64,000 nucleotides of DNA from Polaromonas sp. (GCF_029945925.1 NZ_JAQSDN010000033.1:181336-245335); one strand, 5' to 3'. Positions 46,708 through 55,429 are shown, counted from the stretch's first letter. Translations and numbers: made by a program. Notes: generated by a model not told the origin, from the sequence alone.

Positions 46708-47862
46708 ATGCCATCTCCGGAGGACGACGCCGCGCGCGAATCTGCTCCGCACATCGACCCGCAAGACACGCCCGAAGGCGCGTGTTATCGGGTGCTGGGC
46801 CCGTGGACGGCCGCCGAGTTGACGGCCCAGCCGGCGTGGCAGGCGCTGACGCGCCAGCTGAGCGCGCTGGATGCTGCCGCAGCCGGCACCGCCTTGTGGG
46901 ACTTGCGCCAGATCGGGTCGCTCGACCATCTGGGCGCACAGGTGCTGTGGGACCACTGGGGCCGGAAATGGCCCGACAAGCTGGAGGTCCTGCCGCCGCA
47001 ACGCGCGGTGCTGGACCGTGTGGCCCAGTTCAGTGCCGACCGGCCCGAGCCGCCGGCCCCGGGTTTCCGGGAAAATTTCCTGTCGCTGGGCGAAGGCGTT
47101 CTGAAGGTGCTGGATCACGGCGCGGACCTGCTGGTCCTGGTGGGCCGGCTGCTGCTGAACCTGATCAAGCTGGTCAAAAATCCGCGCGAAGGCCCCTGGC
47201 GCGACCTCTCCGGCCACCTGTACCACATCGGTGCGACGGCGCTGCCGATCACCGCCCTGGTCGGCTTCCTGATCGGTGTGGTGCTCGCCTACCTGATCTC
47301 GCAGCAGTTGCGCCAGTTCGGCGCGGATGCCTTCATCGTCAACATCCTGGGCATCTCATTGATCCGCGAGCTCGGGCCGGTGCTCGCCGCCATCCTGATC
47401 GCCGGGCGGTCCGGCTCGGCCATCACGGCGCAGATCGGCGTGATGCGCGTCACCGAGGAACTCGATGCCATGCGCGTGATGGGCATTGCGCACAGTTACC
47501 GGCTGGTCATGCCGCGCGCCATGGCGCTGGCCATCGTGATGCCGCTGATCAGCGCCTGGACCACCATCGCAGCCCTGCTCGGCGGCATGCTCGCCGCCGA
47601 CCTCGTCATGGGCGTGACGCCGTCTTTCTTCATCAATGCCCTGCCCGAGGCGGTGGATGCCGCCAACCTGACGCTGGCCACCGCCAAGTCGGTGGTGTTT
47701 GGGGTGCTGATCGCGCTGATCGGCTGCCATTTCGGCCTGCGCGTCAAACCCAACACCGAAAGCCTGGGCCAGGGCACCACGGCGTCCGTGGTCACCTCGA
47801 TCACGGTGGTCATCCTGGTCGATGCACTTTTTGCAGTGTTGTTCAAGAGTATCGGCATATGA
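46708..47862 (+). CDS. MlaE-family lipid ABC transporter permease with N-terminal STAS domain
   Basis: 384-residue protein. A STAS-like domain (about 20-110, with TALWDLRQIGSLDHLGAQVLWDHW) is fused to a MlaE permease (about 125-384) with LGPVLAAILIAGRSGSAITAQIGVM and EELDAMRVMGI. It belongs to the Mla/Mce phospholipid trafficking systems of the inner membrane. In E. coli the STAS protein MlaB is separate; here it is fused, as in many Mce systems. First gene of the mlaE-F-D-lipoprotein operon. The start at 46708 is weakly supported by a ribosome site. Confidence 0.9.
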   Translation: MPSPEDDAARESAPHIDPQDTPEGACYRVLGPWTAAELTAQPAWQALTRQLSALDAAAAGTALWDLRQIGSLDHLGAQVLWDHWGRKWPDKLEVLPPQRAVLDRVAQFSADRPEPPAPGFRENFLSLGEGVLKVLDHGADLLVLVGRLLLNLIKLVKNPREGPWRDLSGHLYHIGATALPITALVGFLIGVVLAYLISQQLRQFGADAFIVNILGISLIRELGPVLAAILIAGRSGSAITAQIGVMRVTEELDAMRVMGIAHSYRLVMPRAMALAIVMPLISAWTTIAALLGGMLAADLVMGVTPSFFINALPEAVDAANLTLATAKSVVFGVLIALIGCHFGLRVKPNTESLGQGTTASVVTSITVVILVDALFAVLFKSIGI

Positions 47863-47867
47863 ACAGG

Positions 47868-48055
47868 GCCCCCACGCTTGTCGCTGCGCGTACTACGCTG
47901 CCCCCCGAGGGGGCTGTGCTTGCTCGGGGCGGCCCTTCGCTGCGCACGTTGACCCCCACGCCCGTCACTACGTGTAGCTCTCTGCCCCCCGAGAGGGCGC
48001 TGCGCCTGCGGCCCGGCAAAGCCGGTTCCGCGGCCCCTGCTGGACGTGGGGAATC
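47868..48055. repeat. Family B repeat, tandem double copy
   Basis: The first unit begins CCCCCACGCTTGTCGCTGCG and contains GCCCCCCGAGGGGGC. The second begins CCCCCACGCCCGTCACTACG, contains GCCCCCCGAGAGGGCGC and ends CCGGTTCCGCGGCCCCTGCT. It fills the gap between the MlaE- and MlaF-like genes. Confidence 0.85.
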
Positions 48056-48090
48056 CCGCCTTCATTCGGAACAACGCCGGGGTATGCGCA

Positions 48091-48879
48091 ATGAGTGATG
48101 CCATTGTTGACATCCGCGACCTGTGGACGGTGTTCAAAAACGGCAAGAAAGAGGCCGTCATTCACCAGGACCTGAACCTGCGCATAGAACGCGGCGAGTT
48201 CATGTCGCTGGTCGGCGGCTCGGGGTCCGGCAAGACCGTGCTGCTGCGCGAGATGCTGGGGCTGGAAGCACCGACCCGCGGCGAGATCACCGTGCTGGGC
48301 AGGCCGGCCGCCGAGCTCGGCAAACGCGGCGCCGCGCGCCGCGTGGGCATGCTGTTCCAGCACGGGGCGCTGTTTTCGGCCTTCACGGTGCTGGAAAACA
48401 TCGCCTTCCCGCTGCGCGAGCTCAAGACCCTGCCGGACTCGCTGATCCGTGAGGCGGCCATGGTCAAGCTGCAGATGGTTGGCCTGGCGCCGGAACATGC
48501 CGACAAGATGCCGGCCGACCTGTCCGGCGGCATGGTCAAGCGGGTGTCGCTGGCGCGCGCCCTGATCATGGATCCGCCGCTGCTGCTGCTCGACGAACCA
48601 ACCGCCGGGCTGGACCCGGAAAGCTCCGACAGCTTCTGTGCCTTGCTGCGTTCGCTGCACCGCGACATGGAGCTCACGGTGGTGATGGTCACGCACGACC
48701 TGGACACGCTGTTCGAGCTCAGCACGCGCATTTCCGTGCTGGCCGACAGGCAGGTCATTGTCAGCGGCCCGCCGCGGGACGTGATTGCCTTTCCGCATCC
48801 CTTTATCCGCAACTTTTTTCTTGGCGAGCGGGGCCAGCGCGCGATGGAGCTGTTGCGCGAATACCCCTTTACCGTCTGA
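48091..48879 (+). CDS. MlaF-family lipid ABC transporter ATPase
   Basis: 262-residue ATPase: Walker A GGSGSGKTVL, Q-loop VGMLFQHGALFSAFTV (family-typical), signature LSGGMVKRVSLARAL, Walker B LLLLDEPTAGLDP. It powers lipid transfer through the MlaE-like permease. It is separated from mlaE by a repeat-filled 228 bp gap and from the MlaD gene by a hairpin element. Confidence 0.93.
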   Translation: MSDAIVDIRDLWTVFKNGKKEAVIHQDLNLRIERGEFMSLVGGSGSGKTVLLREMLGLEAPTRGEITVLGRPAAELGKRGAARRVGMLFQHGALFSAFTVLENIAFPLRELKTLPDSLIREAAMVKLQMVGLAPEHADKMPADLSGGMVKRVSLARALIMDPPLLLLDEPTAGLDPESSDSFCALLRSLHRDMELTVVMVTHDLDTLFELSTRISVLADRQVIVSGPPRDVIAFPHPFIRNFFLGERGQRAMELLREYPFTV

Positions 48880-49021
48880 TGCATGGCTGCAAATTCATTT
48901 TTTGGGCGAACTGCGGCGTTGCGCGGTGCTCGCAATCCTCATGTACCTGGGTACATTCCGGTTGCTGCGCGCCGGGCGCCTTGCATTTCATCCCAAAAAT
49001 CTGAATTTTCAGCCATGCATC
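48878..49021. repeat. ~144 bp imperfect palindrome (family F) between mlaF and mlaD
   Basis: The ends are complementary: GATGCATGGCTG at 48878 against CAGCCATGCATC ending at 49021, with AAATTCA/TGAATTT and TTTTTGGG/CCCAAAAA next inward. The centre ATGTACC-TG-GGTACAT (about 48939-48954) is a perfect hairpin tip. The middle arms pair only partly. The left end overlaps the MlaF stop codon. It looks like a transposed non-coding hairpin element. Confidence 0.85.
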
Positions 49022-49049
49022 GCTACAGCTATTAAGAGAGGTTTTCAAA

Positions 49050-50003
49050 ATGGAAAACAAAGCCCATGCCATGGCTGCCGGCGCTTTTGTGCTGGTGGTG
49101 GCCGCCCTGCTGGCGCTGCTGGCCGTCTGGCTGACACGCGACAACGGCGAGCGCCACTTGTACGAGCTGTCCACGCGCGAGACGATCTCGGGCCTGCAGC
49201 CGCAGGCGCAGGTGCGTTTTCGCGGCGTGCCGGTCGGCAAGGTCGAGTTCATCGGCTTTGACCACAAGACCAAGGGCAACGTGCTGGTGCGCATTTCGGT
49301 CGATGTCGGCACGCCCCTGACCCAGTCGACCTTTGCCACCGTGAGCTCGCAGGGCGTCACCGGGCTGGGCTTCATCCAGCTCGAGGACGACGGCCCCTCG
49401 ACGGAGCTCCTGGTGCCCAACGACGACGACCCGCCGCGCATCCCGCTCAAGCCGGGGCTGCTCGACAAGCTGCTCAATAAGAGCGAGGTGATCATGGACC
49501 AGGTCGAGGCGGCCAGCACCAAACTCAACAAGCTGCTCGGCGACGGCAACCAGCAGGCGCTGATGAGCGCTGTCCAGCAGTTCGGCCAGGCGGCCGACAG
49601 CATCAACAAGGTGGCCCTGAAGCTGGACCCGGTGGTGTCGTCACTGCCCAAGTTAAGCCAGGAGGCCAGCGTCACCATGAAGTCGCTCAAGACCGCGGCC
49701 GATGATGTGTCCAGAACCGCCAACGAGGTGAACACCACGGCCGAGCGCCTGAACGCCAAGGGCGGTGCCCTGGACAAGCTGGCCGAAGGTGGTGCTGCCC
49801 TGTCGGCCACGGTGGAGACCTTCAGCGCGGCCACCCTGCCGCGGCTCGGTGAAGTGGCCGAGGAAACCGCCCGCGCCATGCGCCAGCTCCGGCGCACCGT
49901 CAATGCGGTGGACGACAACCCGCAATCGCTGATTTTCGGCAATGGCCCGCCCACGCCCGGTCCGGGTGAGGAGGGCTTTACCGCTCCCGGAGGAAAACCA
50001 TGA
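49050..50003 (+). CDS. MlaD-family MCE-domain protein
   Basis: 317-residue protein with one N-terminal membrane anchor (about 8-28) and one MCE domain (about 35-120, LYELSTRETISGLQPQAQVRFRGVPVGKVEFIGF). A long helical, Ala-rich tail (about 140-290) and a Pro-rich end follow. MCE proteins form hexameric rings that bind lipid in the periplasm, anchored to the permease complex. AGAGAGG precedes the ATG. It overlaps the lipoprotein gene by four bases. Confidence 0.92.
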   Translation: MENKAHAMAAGAFVLVVAALLALLAVWLTRDNGERHLYELSTRETISGLQPQAQVRFRGVPVGKVEFIGFDHKTKGNVLVRISVDVGTPLTQSTFATVSSQGVTGLGFIQLEDDGPSTELLVPNDDDPPRIPLKPGLLDKLLNKSEVIMDQVEAASTKLNKLLGDGNQQALMSAVQQFGQAADSINKVALKLDPVVSSLPKLSQEASVTMKSLKTAADDVSRTANEVNTTAERLNAKGGALDKLAEGGAALSATVETFSAATLPRLGEVAEETARAMRQLRRTVNAVDDNPQSLIFGNGPPTPGPGEEGFTAPGGKP

Positions 50004-50704
50004 ACCCCCTGAACCCCGTCAACGCTATCAATACCGTAGCTGCTGGCGCTCGCCAGACAAGGGCTGTAGGTCGATTTGGCATGATGCTGCTGGTGGCGCT
50101 GGCGCTTTCCGCCTGCTCGGCCCTGCCCGACAAGCCGCTGCGCGCCGCGCTCTATGACTTCGGGCCCGGGCCTCTCGGCACGGCGGCAGCGGCGCGGCAG
50201 GCGCCGCTGCCGCCGCTGGCGCTCAGCGACATCTCGACGCCCGGCGGCGCGCTGGACAACCAGGCGGTGCTGTACCGGCTGGCCTACGCCGATGCGCAGC
50301 AACTGCGACCCTACTCGCAGGCGCGCTGGAGCATGCCGCCAGCGCAACTGGTGCGCCAGCGCCTGCGCGAAACGCTGGGCCGCGACCGGGCCATCTTCAA
50401 CGCCGGGGAAGGTCCGGCCCTGAACCGCAGCGCCGCCCTGGGAGTGCTGCCACGCACGCTGCAGCTGCAGCTCGAGGAGTTCAGCCACCTGTTCCAGTCG
50501 CCCACCAGCAGCACCGGCCTGGTGCGGCTGCACGCCACCTTGGTGGAGAACACGCCGGGCGGCGAAAAACTGCTGGCCCAGCGCTACTTCACGGTCCAGC
50601 ATCCGGCGACCAGCGCCGACGCGGCCGGCGGCGTGCGCGCGCTGACCGCGGCGACCGACGCCGCGATCGAGGAGATCTCGCAATGGCTGCAGAAAATCCC
50701 CTGA
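50000..50704 (+). CDS. ABC-type transport auxiliary lipoprotein (PqiC/ABC_trans_aux-like)
   Basis: 234-residue predicted lipoprotein. The lipobox LALSAC places the acylated cysteine near residue 39, so the protein is tethered in the outer or inner membrane facing the periplasm. The body has the auxiliary lipoprotein pattern (LRAALYDFGP near the start of the mature part; SARWS-like QARWSMPPAQLVRQRL). The unusually long n-region (residues 9-26) is encoded by a family A repeat. An in-frame ATG at 50081 would leave a signal peptide without positive charges. Fourth gene of the mla operon. Confidence 0.85.
   Translation: MNPLNPVNAINTVAAGARQTRAVGRFGMMLLVALALSACSALPDKPLRAALYDFGPGPLGTAAAARQAPLPPLALSDISTPGGALDNQAVLYRLAYADAQQLRPYSQARWSMPPAQLVRQRLRETLGRDRAIFNAGEGPALNRSAALGVLPRTLQLQLEEFSHLFQSPTSSTGLVRLHATLVENTPGGEKLLAQRYFTVQHPATSADAAGGVRALTAATDAAIEEISQWLQKIP
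50023..50077. repeat. Family A ~55 bp repeat in the lipoprotein gene leader
   Basis: Contains CTATCAATACCGTAGCTGCT, GGCGCTCGCCAGACAAGGGC and TGTAGGTCGATTT. It is the clearest plus-orientation copy, nearly complementary to the copy at 59083-59141. It is translated as part of the signal peptide n-region. Confidence 0.85.
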
Positions 50705-51318
50705 ACGCCGCCGCGTCGCCGCCGGGCGGGGACATTCCCCTTCAAGGGGAGTCGGCGGGCGCGCCGGCACCCCGTTCCCTGGAAGACCAGCTGCGGCAAG
50801 CCGGGCTGGAAGTGCTGGGCAGCTGCCAGAAGATGTCCGGCCGCGGCCCGGCCTTGCTGCAGCACTCGGCGCTGCTGGAAGACTTCACAATGAAAGAGCT
50901 CGACACGCTGGGTGAAGCCATGCTGCTGATCCGCGCGCAGCCCGGGCAGGTGCTGATCGCCGAGGGTGATGCCGGCGACTGGCTGCTGCTGCTGCTCAGC
51001 GGCACGGTCGATGTGACCAAAACCACGCCGGCGGGCGACGACGATCCGGGTGCCCAGGACAACAAGTCCCGCCTCGGGGTGACGACCGAGGGCGCGGTCC
51101 TCGGCGAAATGTCGATGTTCGACCGCGATGTGCGTTACGCCACCTGCACCGCCATCGACGCCGTGGAGGCCGCGGTGCTGAGCCGCGCCGCCATCGGGCA
51201 GCTGATACGCCAGCACCCCGGCGTCGGTGCCAAGCTGATGGTCAAGATCACCCAGCTGCTGGCCCAGCGCCTGCGCAACACCAGCAACCGGCTGGTCAGG
51301 TTGCTGCAAAAAAGATAG
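50683..51318 (+). CDS. Cyclic nucleotide-binding domain protein of the mla operon
   Basis: 211-residue soluble protein. A Pro/Gly-rich N-terminus (1-30) precedes a cNMP-binding beta-roll (about 65-190) with LIAEGDAGDWLLLLLSGTVDV and the phosphate-binding cassette-like GAVLGEMSMFDRDVRYATCTA. It has no HTH, so it is probably not a transcription factor. It overlaps the lipoprotein gene by 22 bases, which ties it to lipid transport. The ligand is not predictable; the cassette has GEMS and R, as in cAMP-binding members. Confidence 0.88.
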   Translation: MAAENPLNAAASPPGGDIPLQGESAGAPAPRSLEDQLRQAGLEVLGSCQKMSGRGPALLQHSALLEDFTMKELDTLGEAMLLIRAQPGQVLIAEGDAGDWLLLLLSGTVDVTKTTPAGDDDPGAQDNKSRLGVTTEGAVLGEMSMFDRDVRYATCTAIDAVEAAVLSRAAIGQLIRQHPGVGAKLMVKITQLLAQRLRNTSNRLVRLLQKR

Positions 51319-51380
51319 CTGCTTACGACCGCCGGTGTTGGGGTGGAGGCCGATTTGATTGATCTCTTGAGGAAACAAGC

Positions 51381-52421
51381 ATGAACACACCGGCCCTGCG
51401 CGGTGGCCTGCTGGCGCTGCTGGCGGCGACGCTTTTCGGTGTCAGCACGCCGCTGGTGCAGTCCCTGGGCCGGGGCCTGGGGCCGCTGACCACGGCCGCC
51501 CTGCTGTACGCCGGTGCCGCGCTGGCCGGCGCGCTGCTCAGGAAAGGCCGCCAGCAGGAGGCAAGGCTGCAGCGCAGTGATGGGCGGCGTTTGCTGGCGG
51601 TGGTGGTTTTCGGGGCCGTGATCGGGCCGGTGGCGCTGGCCTGGGGCCTGCAGCGCACCAGCGGCGCCAGTGCGTCCCTGATGCTGACCCTGGAGGCGCT
51701 GTTCACGGCGCTGCTGGCCTGGCGGCTTTACCGTGAAACCCTGGGCGCACGCGTCTGGGTCGCCATGGCGCTGTTGCTGGCCGGCGGGGCCGTGCTGGTT
51801 CTGGACCAGGCCCGCCTCGGCGGGGCCCAGTTGGCCGGCCTGCTGGCCGTGCTGGTGGCCACGGCCGCCTGGGGCATGGACAACACCCTGTCACGCGCGC
51901 TCGCCGAGCGCGACCCGGGGCAGGTCGTGCTGGTCAAGGCGGCACTGGGCGCGACGGTCACGGCCCTGCTCGCGCTGGTTTTCGCCGAACCGGTACCCGC
52001 GCTGGAGGCCGCCGCCGGGCTGCTGGCGGTCGGCGCCACCGGCTACGGCCTGAGCCTGCGCTTTTACCTGCTGGCCCAGCGGGCTTTCGGGGCCGCCCGC
52101 ACCGGTTCCGTTTTCGCCTTCGCGCCCTTCATCGGCGCGGTGTTCGCGCTGGCCCTGGGCGACCGCTCGGTCAGCGCGTGGATGGGCGCCGGCGGGCTAC
52201 TGATGCTGGGCGGTGTGTTGCTGCACCTGATGGAGTCGCACGGCCATGTGCACAGCCACGCGCCCATGGACCATGAACATGCGCACAACCATGCCGATGG
52301 TCACCACAACCACCACCACCTGCCAATGCCCGAGGGGACACACAGCCACAGCCACCACCACGAGCCGCTGGAGCACGCCCACCCGCATGTGCCCGATGCG
52401 CACCACCTGCATCGTCACTGA
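51381..52421 (+). CDS. DMT/EamA-family transporter with histidine-rich C-terminal tail
   Basis: 346-residue protein with ten hydrophobic helices in two EamA repeats (about 5-140 and 145-280). The tail (about 283-346) contains more than 20 histidines among Asp, Glu and Pro (for example HGHVHSH, HEHAHNH, HNHHHL). DMT carriers export or import metabolites; a His-rich tail is a usual metal-binding or sensing device in zinc, nickel and cobalt transporters. Metal transport or regulation by metal is therefore plausible but unproved. AGGAAAC lies before the ATG. Not part of the mla operon by spacing (62 bp). Confidence 0.88.
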   Translation: MNTPALRGGLLALLAATLFGVSTPLVQSLGRGLGPLTTAALLYAGAALAGALLRKGRQQEARLQRSDGRRLLAVVVFGAVIGPVALAWGLQRTSGASASLMLTLEALFTALLAWRLYRETLGARVWVAMALLLAGGAVLVLDQARLGGAQLAGLLAVLVATAAWGMDNTLSRALAERDPGQVVLVKAALGATVTALLALVFAEPVPALEAAAGLLAVGATGYGLSLRFYLLAQRAFGAARTGSVFAFAPFIGAVFALALGDRSVSAWMGAGGLLMLGGVLLHLMESHGHVHSHAPMDHEHAHNHADGHHNHHHLPMPEGTHSHSHHHEPLEHAHPHVPDAHHLHRH

Positions 52422-52591
52422 GCCAGCGTCACCCGGTGCCGGACTGGCAAGTACGCGGCGAGCGCAGGGGCTGGCCGGGGCGCTTGAAAAAGTGCGCCAC
52501 TTCACCCCGGTTTCACACAAGCCCTTTTTGCTCATACCGGCTTCACAAGGCCTTTGCACACTCCATTCGTCATCAAAACGAAAGGATGCAA

Positions 52592-53953
52592 ATGAAATCA
52601 AAACTACTGTCTATCGCTCTGGTCCTGATGCTGCTCATCGCTGGCCTGATGCAGATCAGTGCCGTGGTGCACGACCGCCAGACCTACCGCCAGATTGCCA
52701 TTCAGGGCGTGGCGCAAAGCCTGGCCGGCGCGCAGACGCTGACCGGGCCGCTGATCCACATGAGCTGCACGGAAGAATGGGACCTCAAGCTTGACAAGGA
52801 GGTGCGTGCCGAGCGGCGCGAGTTCCTCATGGTGGCCGCTCCGGCGCTGCTTTCGGTCAAGGGCACCAGCCAGCTGGAGCCGCGCGCGCGGGGACTGCAC
52901 GCGACGCAGGTATTCAGCCTCAAGGCACAACTCGTCGCGCAGTGGACGGACACGGAAGCGCTCAAGCCGACGGCCCTGCACGCCGGCTCGCGCATGAACT
53001 GCGGCCAGCCGCTGCTGATGATGGCCGTGTCCGATGCGCGCGGCATCCGCCACGCCAGCGTCAGGATTGGCGAGCAGACTTTGCCACTCAAGCCGGGCAC
53101 TTTCTTCGGCAGTTACCCGCGCGGCGTGCATGCGCCGCTGCCGCCTGCGCTGGCGCGTGCCATGCCGCTGGAGGCGCAGTTCGAGCTGGAGCTGGTCGGC
53201 ACGGAAAGCATTTCCGTCGTGCCGCTGGGGGGCGACACGCGCATGCATCTGAGTTCGAATTGGCCGCATCCGAGTTTTGGCGGCCAGTTTCTGCCGGTCG
53301 AACGCAAGATCACCGACGACGGCTTTGAAGCGACCTGGCGCGTAAGCGCACTGGCCAGCACGGCGCAGCAGGACGTGACGCAAAAGGACGGCGCCAGGGG
53401 AAAGGGCGTGTGTCCGCCGGCAGGCGGAGGGGGCGCCCGGGGATCCTGTCTCGAAGCCTTCAGCGTGACCTTTGTCGACCCGGCCAATACCTATGCGCTG
53501 AGCGACCGGGCCACCAAATACGGCCTGCTTTTTATCGGCCTGACCTTTCTCGCGGTCGGGTTGTTCGAGTTCATGAAAGCGCTGCGCGTGCACCCGATCC
53601 AGTATTTTCTGGTGGGCGCGGCCATGAGCATGTTCTTTTTGCTGCTGGTGAGCCTGTCGGAGCACATGCGATTCGACGCGGCCTATGCCATCGCGTCGTC
53701 GTCCTGTGTGTTGCTGCTGACTTATTACGCCAGCTACATGCTCGGGGGCTGGGCGCGTGGCCTGCCTTTTGGTCTGGGCATTGCGGTGCTCTACGGCATG
53801 CTTTTTGTGCTTTTGCAGATCGAGCAGACGGCCCTGCTGGTCGGCGCGGTGGCCCTGTTCACCGTGCTGGCTGCGATCATGATGCTGACGCGCCGGATTG
53901 ACTGGTATGCACGCTTCAGGCAGACCGAACCGGCTGTCGGGGCGGCCGCCTGA
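52592..53953 (+). CDS. creD: Inner membrane protein CreD
   Basis: 453-residue inner-membrane protein of the CreBC regulon. An N-terminal helix (about 5-22) precedes a large periplasmic domain, then four to five helices (about 310-440, with FIGLTFLAVGLFEFMKALRVHPIQYFLVGAAM). Family blocks SVTFVDPANTYALSDRATKYGLLF are clear. The ATG at 52592 has AAAGG at good spacing; ATG 52586 is too close. A Gly/Pro-rich insertion (about residues 264-285) is encoded by a palindromic segment at 53390-53445. Convergent with creC. Confidence 0.9.
   Translation: MKSKLLSIALVLMLLIAGLMQISAVVHDRQTYRQIAIQGVAQSLAGAQTLTGPLIHMSCTEEWDLKLDKEVRAERREFLMVAAPALLSVKGTSQLEPRARGLHATQVFSLKAQLVAQWTDTEALKPTALHAGSRMNCGQPLLMMAVSDARGIRHASVRIGEQTLPLKPGTFFGSYPRGVHAPLPPALARAMPLEAQFELELVGTESISVVPLGGDTRMHLSSNWPHPSFGGQFLPVERKITDDGFEATWRVSALASTAQQDVTQKDGARGKGVCPPAGGGGARGSCLEAFSVTFVDPANTYALSDRATKYGLLFIGLTFLAVGLFEFMKALRVHPIQYFLVGAAMSMFFLLLVSLSEHMRFDAAYAIASSSCVLLLTYYASYMLGGWARGLPFGLGIAVLYGMLFVLLQIEQTALLVGAVALFTVLAAIMMLTRRIDWYARFRQTEPAVGAAA
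53390..53445. repeat. Palindromic in-frame insert in creD
   Basis: TCCGCCGGCAGGCGGA (53412-53427) is a perfect hairpin, flanked by GGCGCC-type sequences on both sides (GGCGCCAGGGG and GGGGGCGCC). It encodes a Gly/Pro/Cys-rich stretch that interrupts the periplasmic domain. Confidence 0.55.
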
Positions 53954-53979
53954 TGCGCGCGGCTTGCGTGCCTGACGAT

Positions 53980-55377
53980 TCAGAAGTGCAGCTCGACGCG
54001 CAAGCCCGGGTGGGTGTTGCGCACCACCATGCGGCCGCCATGCAGCAGCATGATTTGCCGCACGATGGCCAGCCCGAGGCCGGAGCCCTTGGTCTGGCCG
54101 TCGGGGCGCACGGTCGAAAAAAAGCGCTCCCCCAGGCGCGGCAGGGCATAGTCCGCCACGCCGGGCCCGCGGTCCTGCACGGCGACCAGGCCATCACCGG
54201 CTTCAATCGTGATGACCGAACCCGCCGGCGCAAACGAGCGGGCGTTTTCCAGCAGGTTGTTGAGCGCCAGGCCCAGGAGTCCGGGCTCGGCGTGCACCCC
54301 GGCCGGCCCGGCATCTACTATGATTTCAATAGCGTGCTGCGCACGTCCCGACTGGGTTGTCATGCCAAAAGACTTGATAACGTCAGTCCACAGAAGAGGC
54401 TCTCGGCGGACCTGTGCATGGCGTTGCTCCAGCTTGGTCAACTCGAGCATGCGGTCCACCAGCGCTTGCAGGCGGCTGGTCTGCGCCAGCACCTGCCCCG
54501 AAAATTCGCGGCGCGCGTTTTCGGGCAGTTCGTCCTGCAGCAACTCACCGGCCCCGCGAATCGCGGCCAGCGGGCTTTTGAGCTCATGCGTCAGTGCACG
54601 TACATAACCTTCTATGTATTCGTGGCCCTCGAGTTTCAGGCGCATGGCGTCCACTGCCATCGCCAGCTCGCCCAGCTCGCCCGGAATCTGCGGCACCGCG
54701 GGTTTGCCGCCCTGGCCGACGGCGTTGGCATAGTGGCGCAGCTTGCGAATGCTCCATACCACCCACAGCGTCACCGCCACACCGATGGCCAGTGACAGCG
54801 CCAGCAGCAGCAGGCCGCTCAGCAAAATCTTGCGCTCGGCCCGGTCGATGAAGGCCTGGATGGTGGACATGGGTTTGGCCACCGTCAGCACGCCAATCGT
54901 CCGGCCGTCGTGCAATACCGGTGCCGCCACATACATCACCGAGCTGCGGTCGTCCTGCTGGACTTCACGGGTGGCGCGCGCGCCGTACTCCCCGCGCAGG
55001 GTGCGCGCCACATCGCGCCAGCGCGAATAATCCTGGCCGGTCGCGACGTTCTCCGAGTCGAACATCACCGTGCCCTTGATGTCGGTGACGTAGACCCGGA
55101 AGTCCAGCGACTGCTTGTCCAGGCCCCAGATCTTCACGTCAATGGGCCGGCGCGCATAGCCGCGCACCTGCTGCGCAAAACGCCCGGCCGCCATGTTGCC
55201 GCCGGCCAGGTCGTCGCTGGCCAGTTCGGCCAGGATATTGGCGGTGTCCACCATCATGTCTTCCATGACCTCGCGCACGCTGGGCTTGACCTCGGTCATG
55301 AAGACCCGCAGCACAAAGAAGGCCGCCAGCCCGGTGACCAGGAAAAAACCGAAAAGCAGGCGTATTCCTAAACGCAC
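53980..55377 (-). CDS. creC: Two-component sensor histidine kinase CreC
   Basis: 465-residue membrane kinase close to E. coli CreC in order and motifs: N-terminal helix RLGIRLLFGFFLVTGLAAFFVL, periplasmic YVTDIKGTVMFDSENVATGQDYSRW, HisKA with ALTHELKSPLAAIRGAGELL, and G-box GSGLGLAIVRQI. The GTG start at 55377 aligns with the CreC N-terminus; upstream in-frame codons come from a repeat. Residues about 337-354 (around FGMTTQSGRAQHAIEII) coincide with a family A repeat copy. It senses carbon or wall-related cues in other species. Confidence 0.92.
   Translation of the reverse strand: MRLGIRLLFGFFLVTGLAAFFVLRVFMTEVKPSVREVMEDMMVDTANILAELASDDLAGGNMAAGRFAQQVRGYARRPIDVKIWGLDKQSLDFRVYVTDIKGTVMFDSENVATGQDYSRWRDVARTLRGEYGARATREVQQDDRSSVMYVAAPVLHDGRTIGVLTVAKPMSTIQAFIDRAERKILLSGLLLLALSLAIGVAVTLWVVWSIRKLRHYANAVGQGGKPAVPQIPGELGELAMAVDAMRLKLEGHEYIEGYVRALTHELKSPLAAIRGAGELLQDELPENARREFSGQVLAQTSRLQALVDRMLELTKLEQRHAQVRREPLLWTDVIKSFGMTTQSGRAQHAIEIIVDAGPAGVHAEPGLLGLALNNLLENARSFAPAGSVITIEAGDGLVAVQDRGPGVADYALPRLGERFFSTVRPDGQTKGSGLGLAIVRQIMLLHGGRMVVRNTHPGLRVELHF
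54316..54366. repeat. Family A ~55 bp repeat inside creC
   Basis: Contains CTATGATTTCAATAGCGTGC, TGCGCACGTCCCGACTGGGT and TGTCATGCC, matching the block order of the family. It lies in frame between the HisKA and HATPase parts of CreC. Confidence 0.6.
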
Positions 55378-55429
55378 GTCAATGGCTCCAAACGTTGCAC
55401 CATGCCAGCAGACGCCGCGGAACCGGCCT

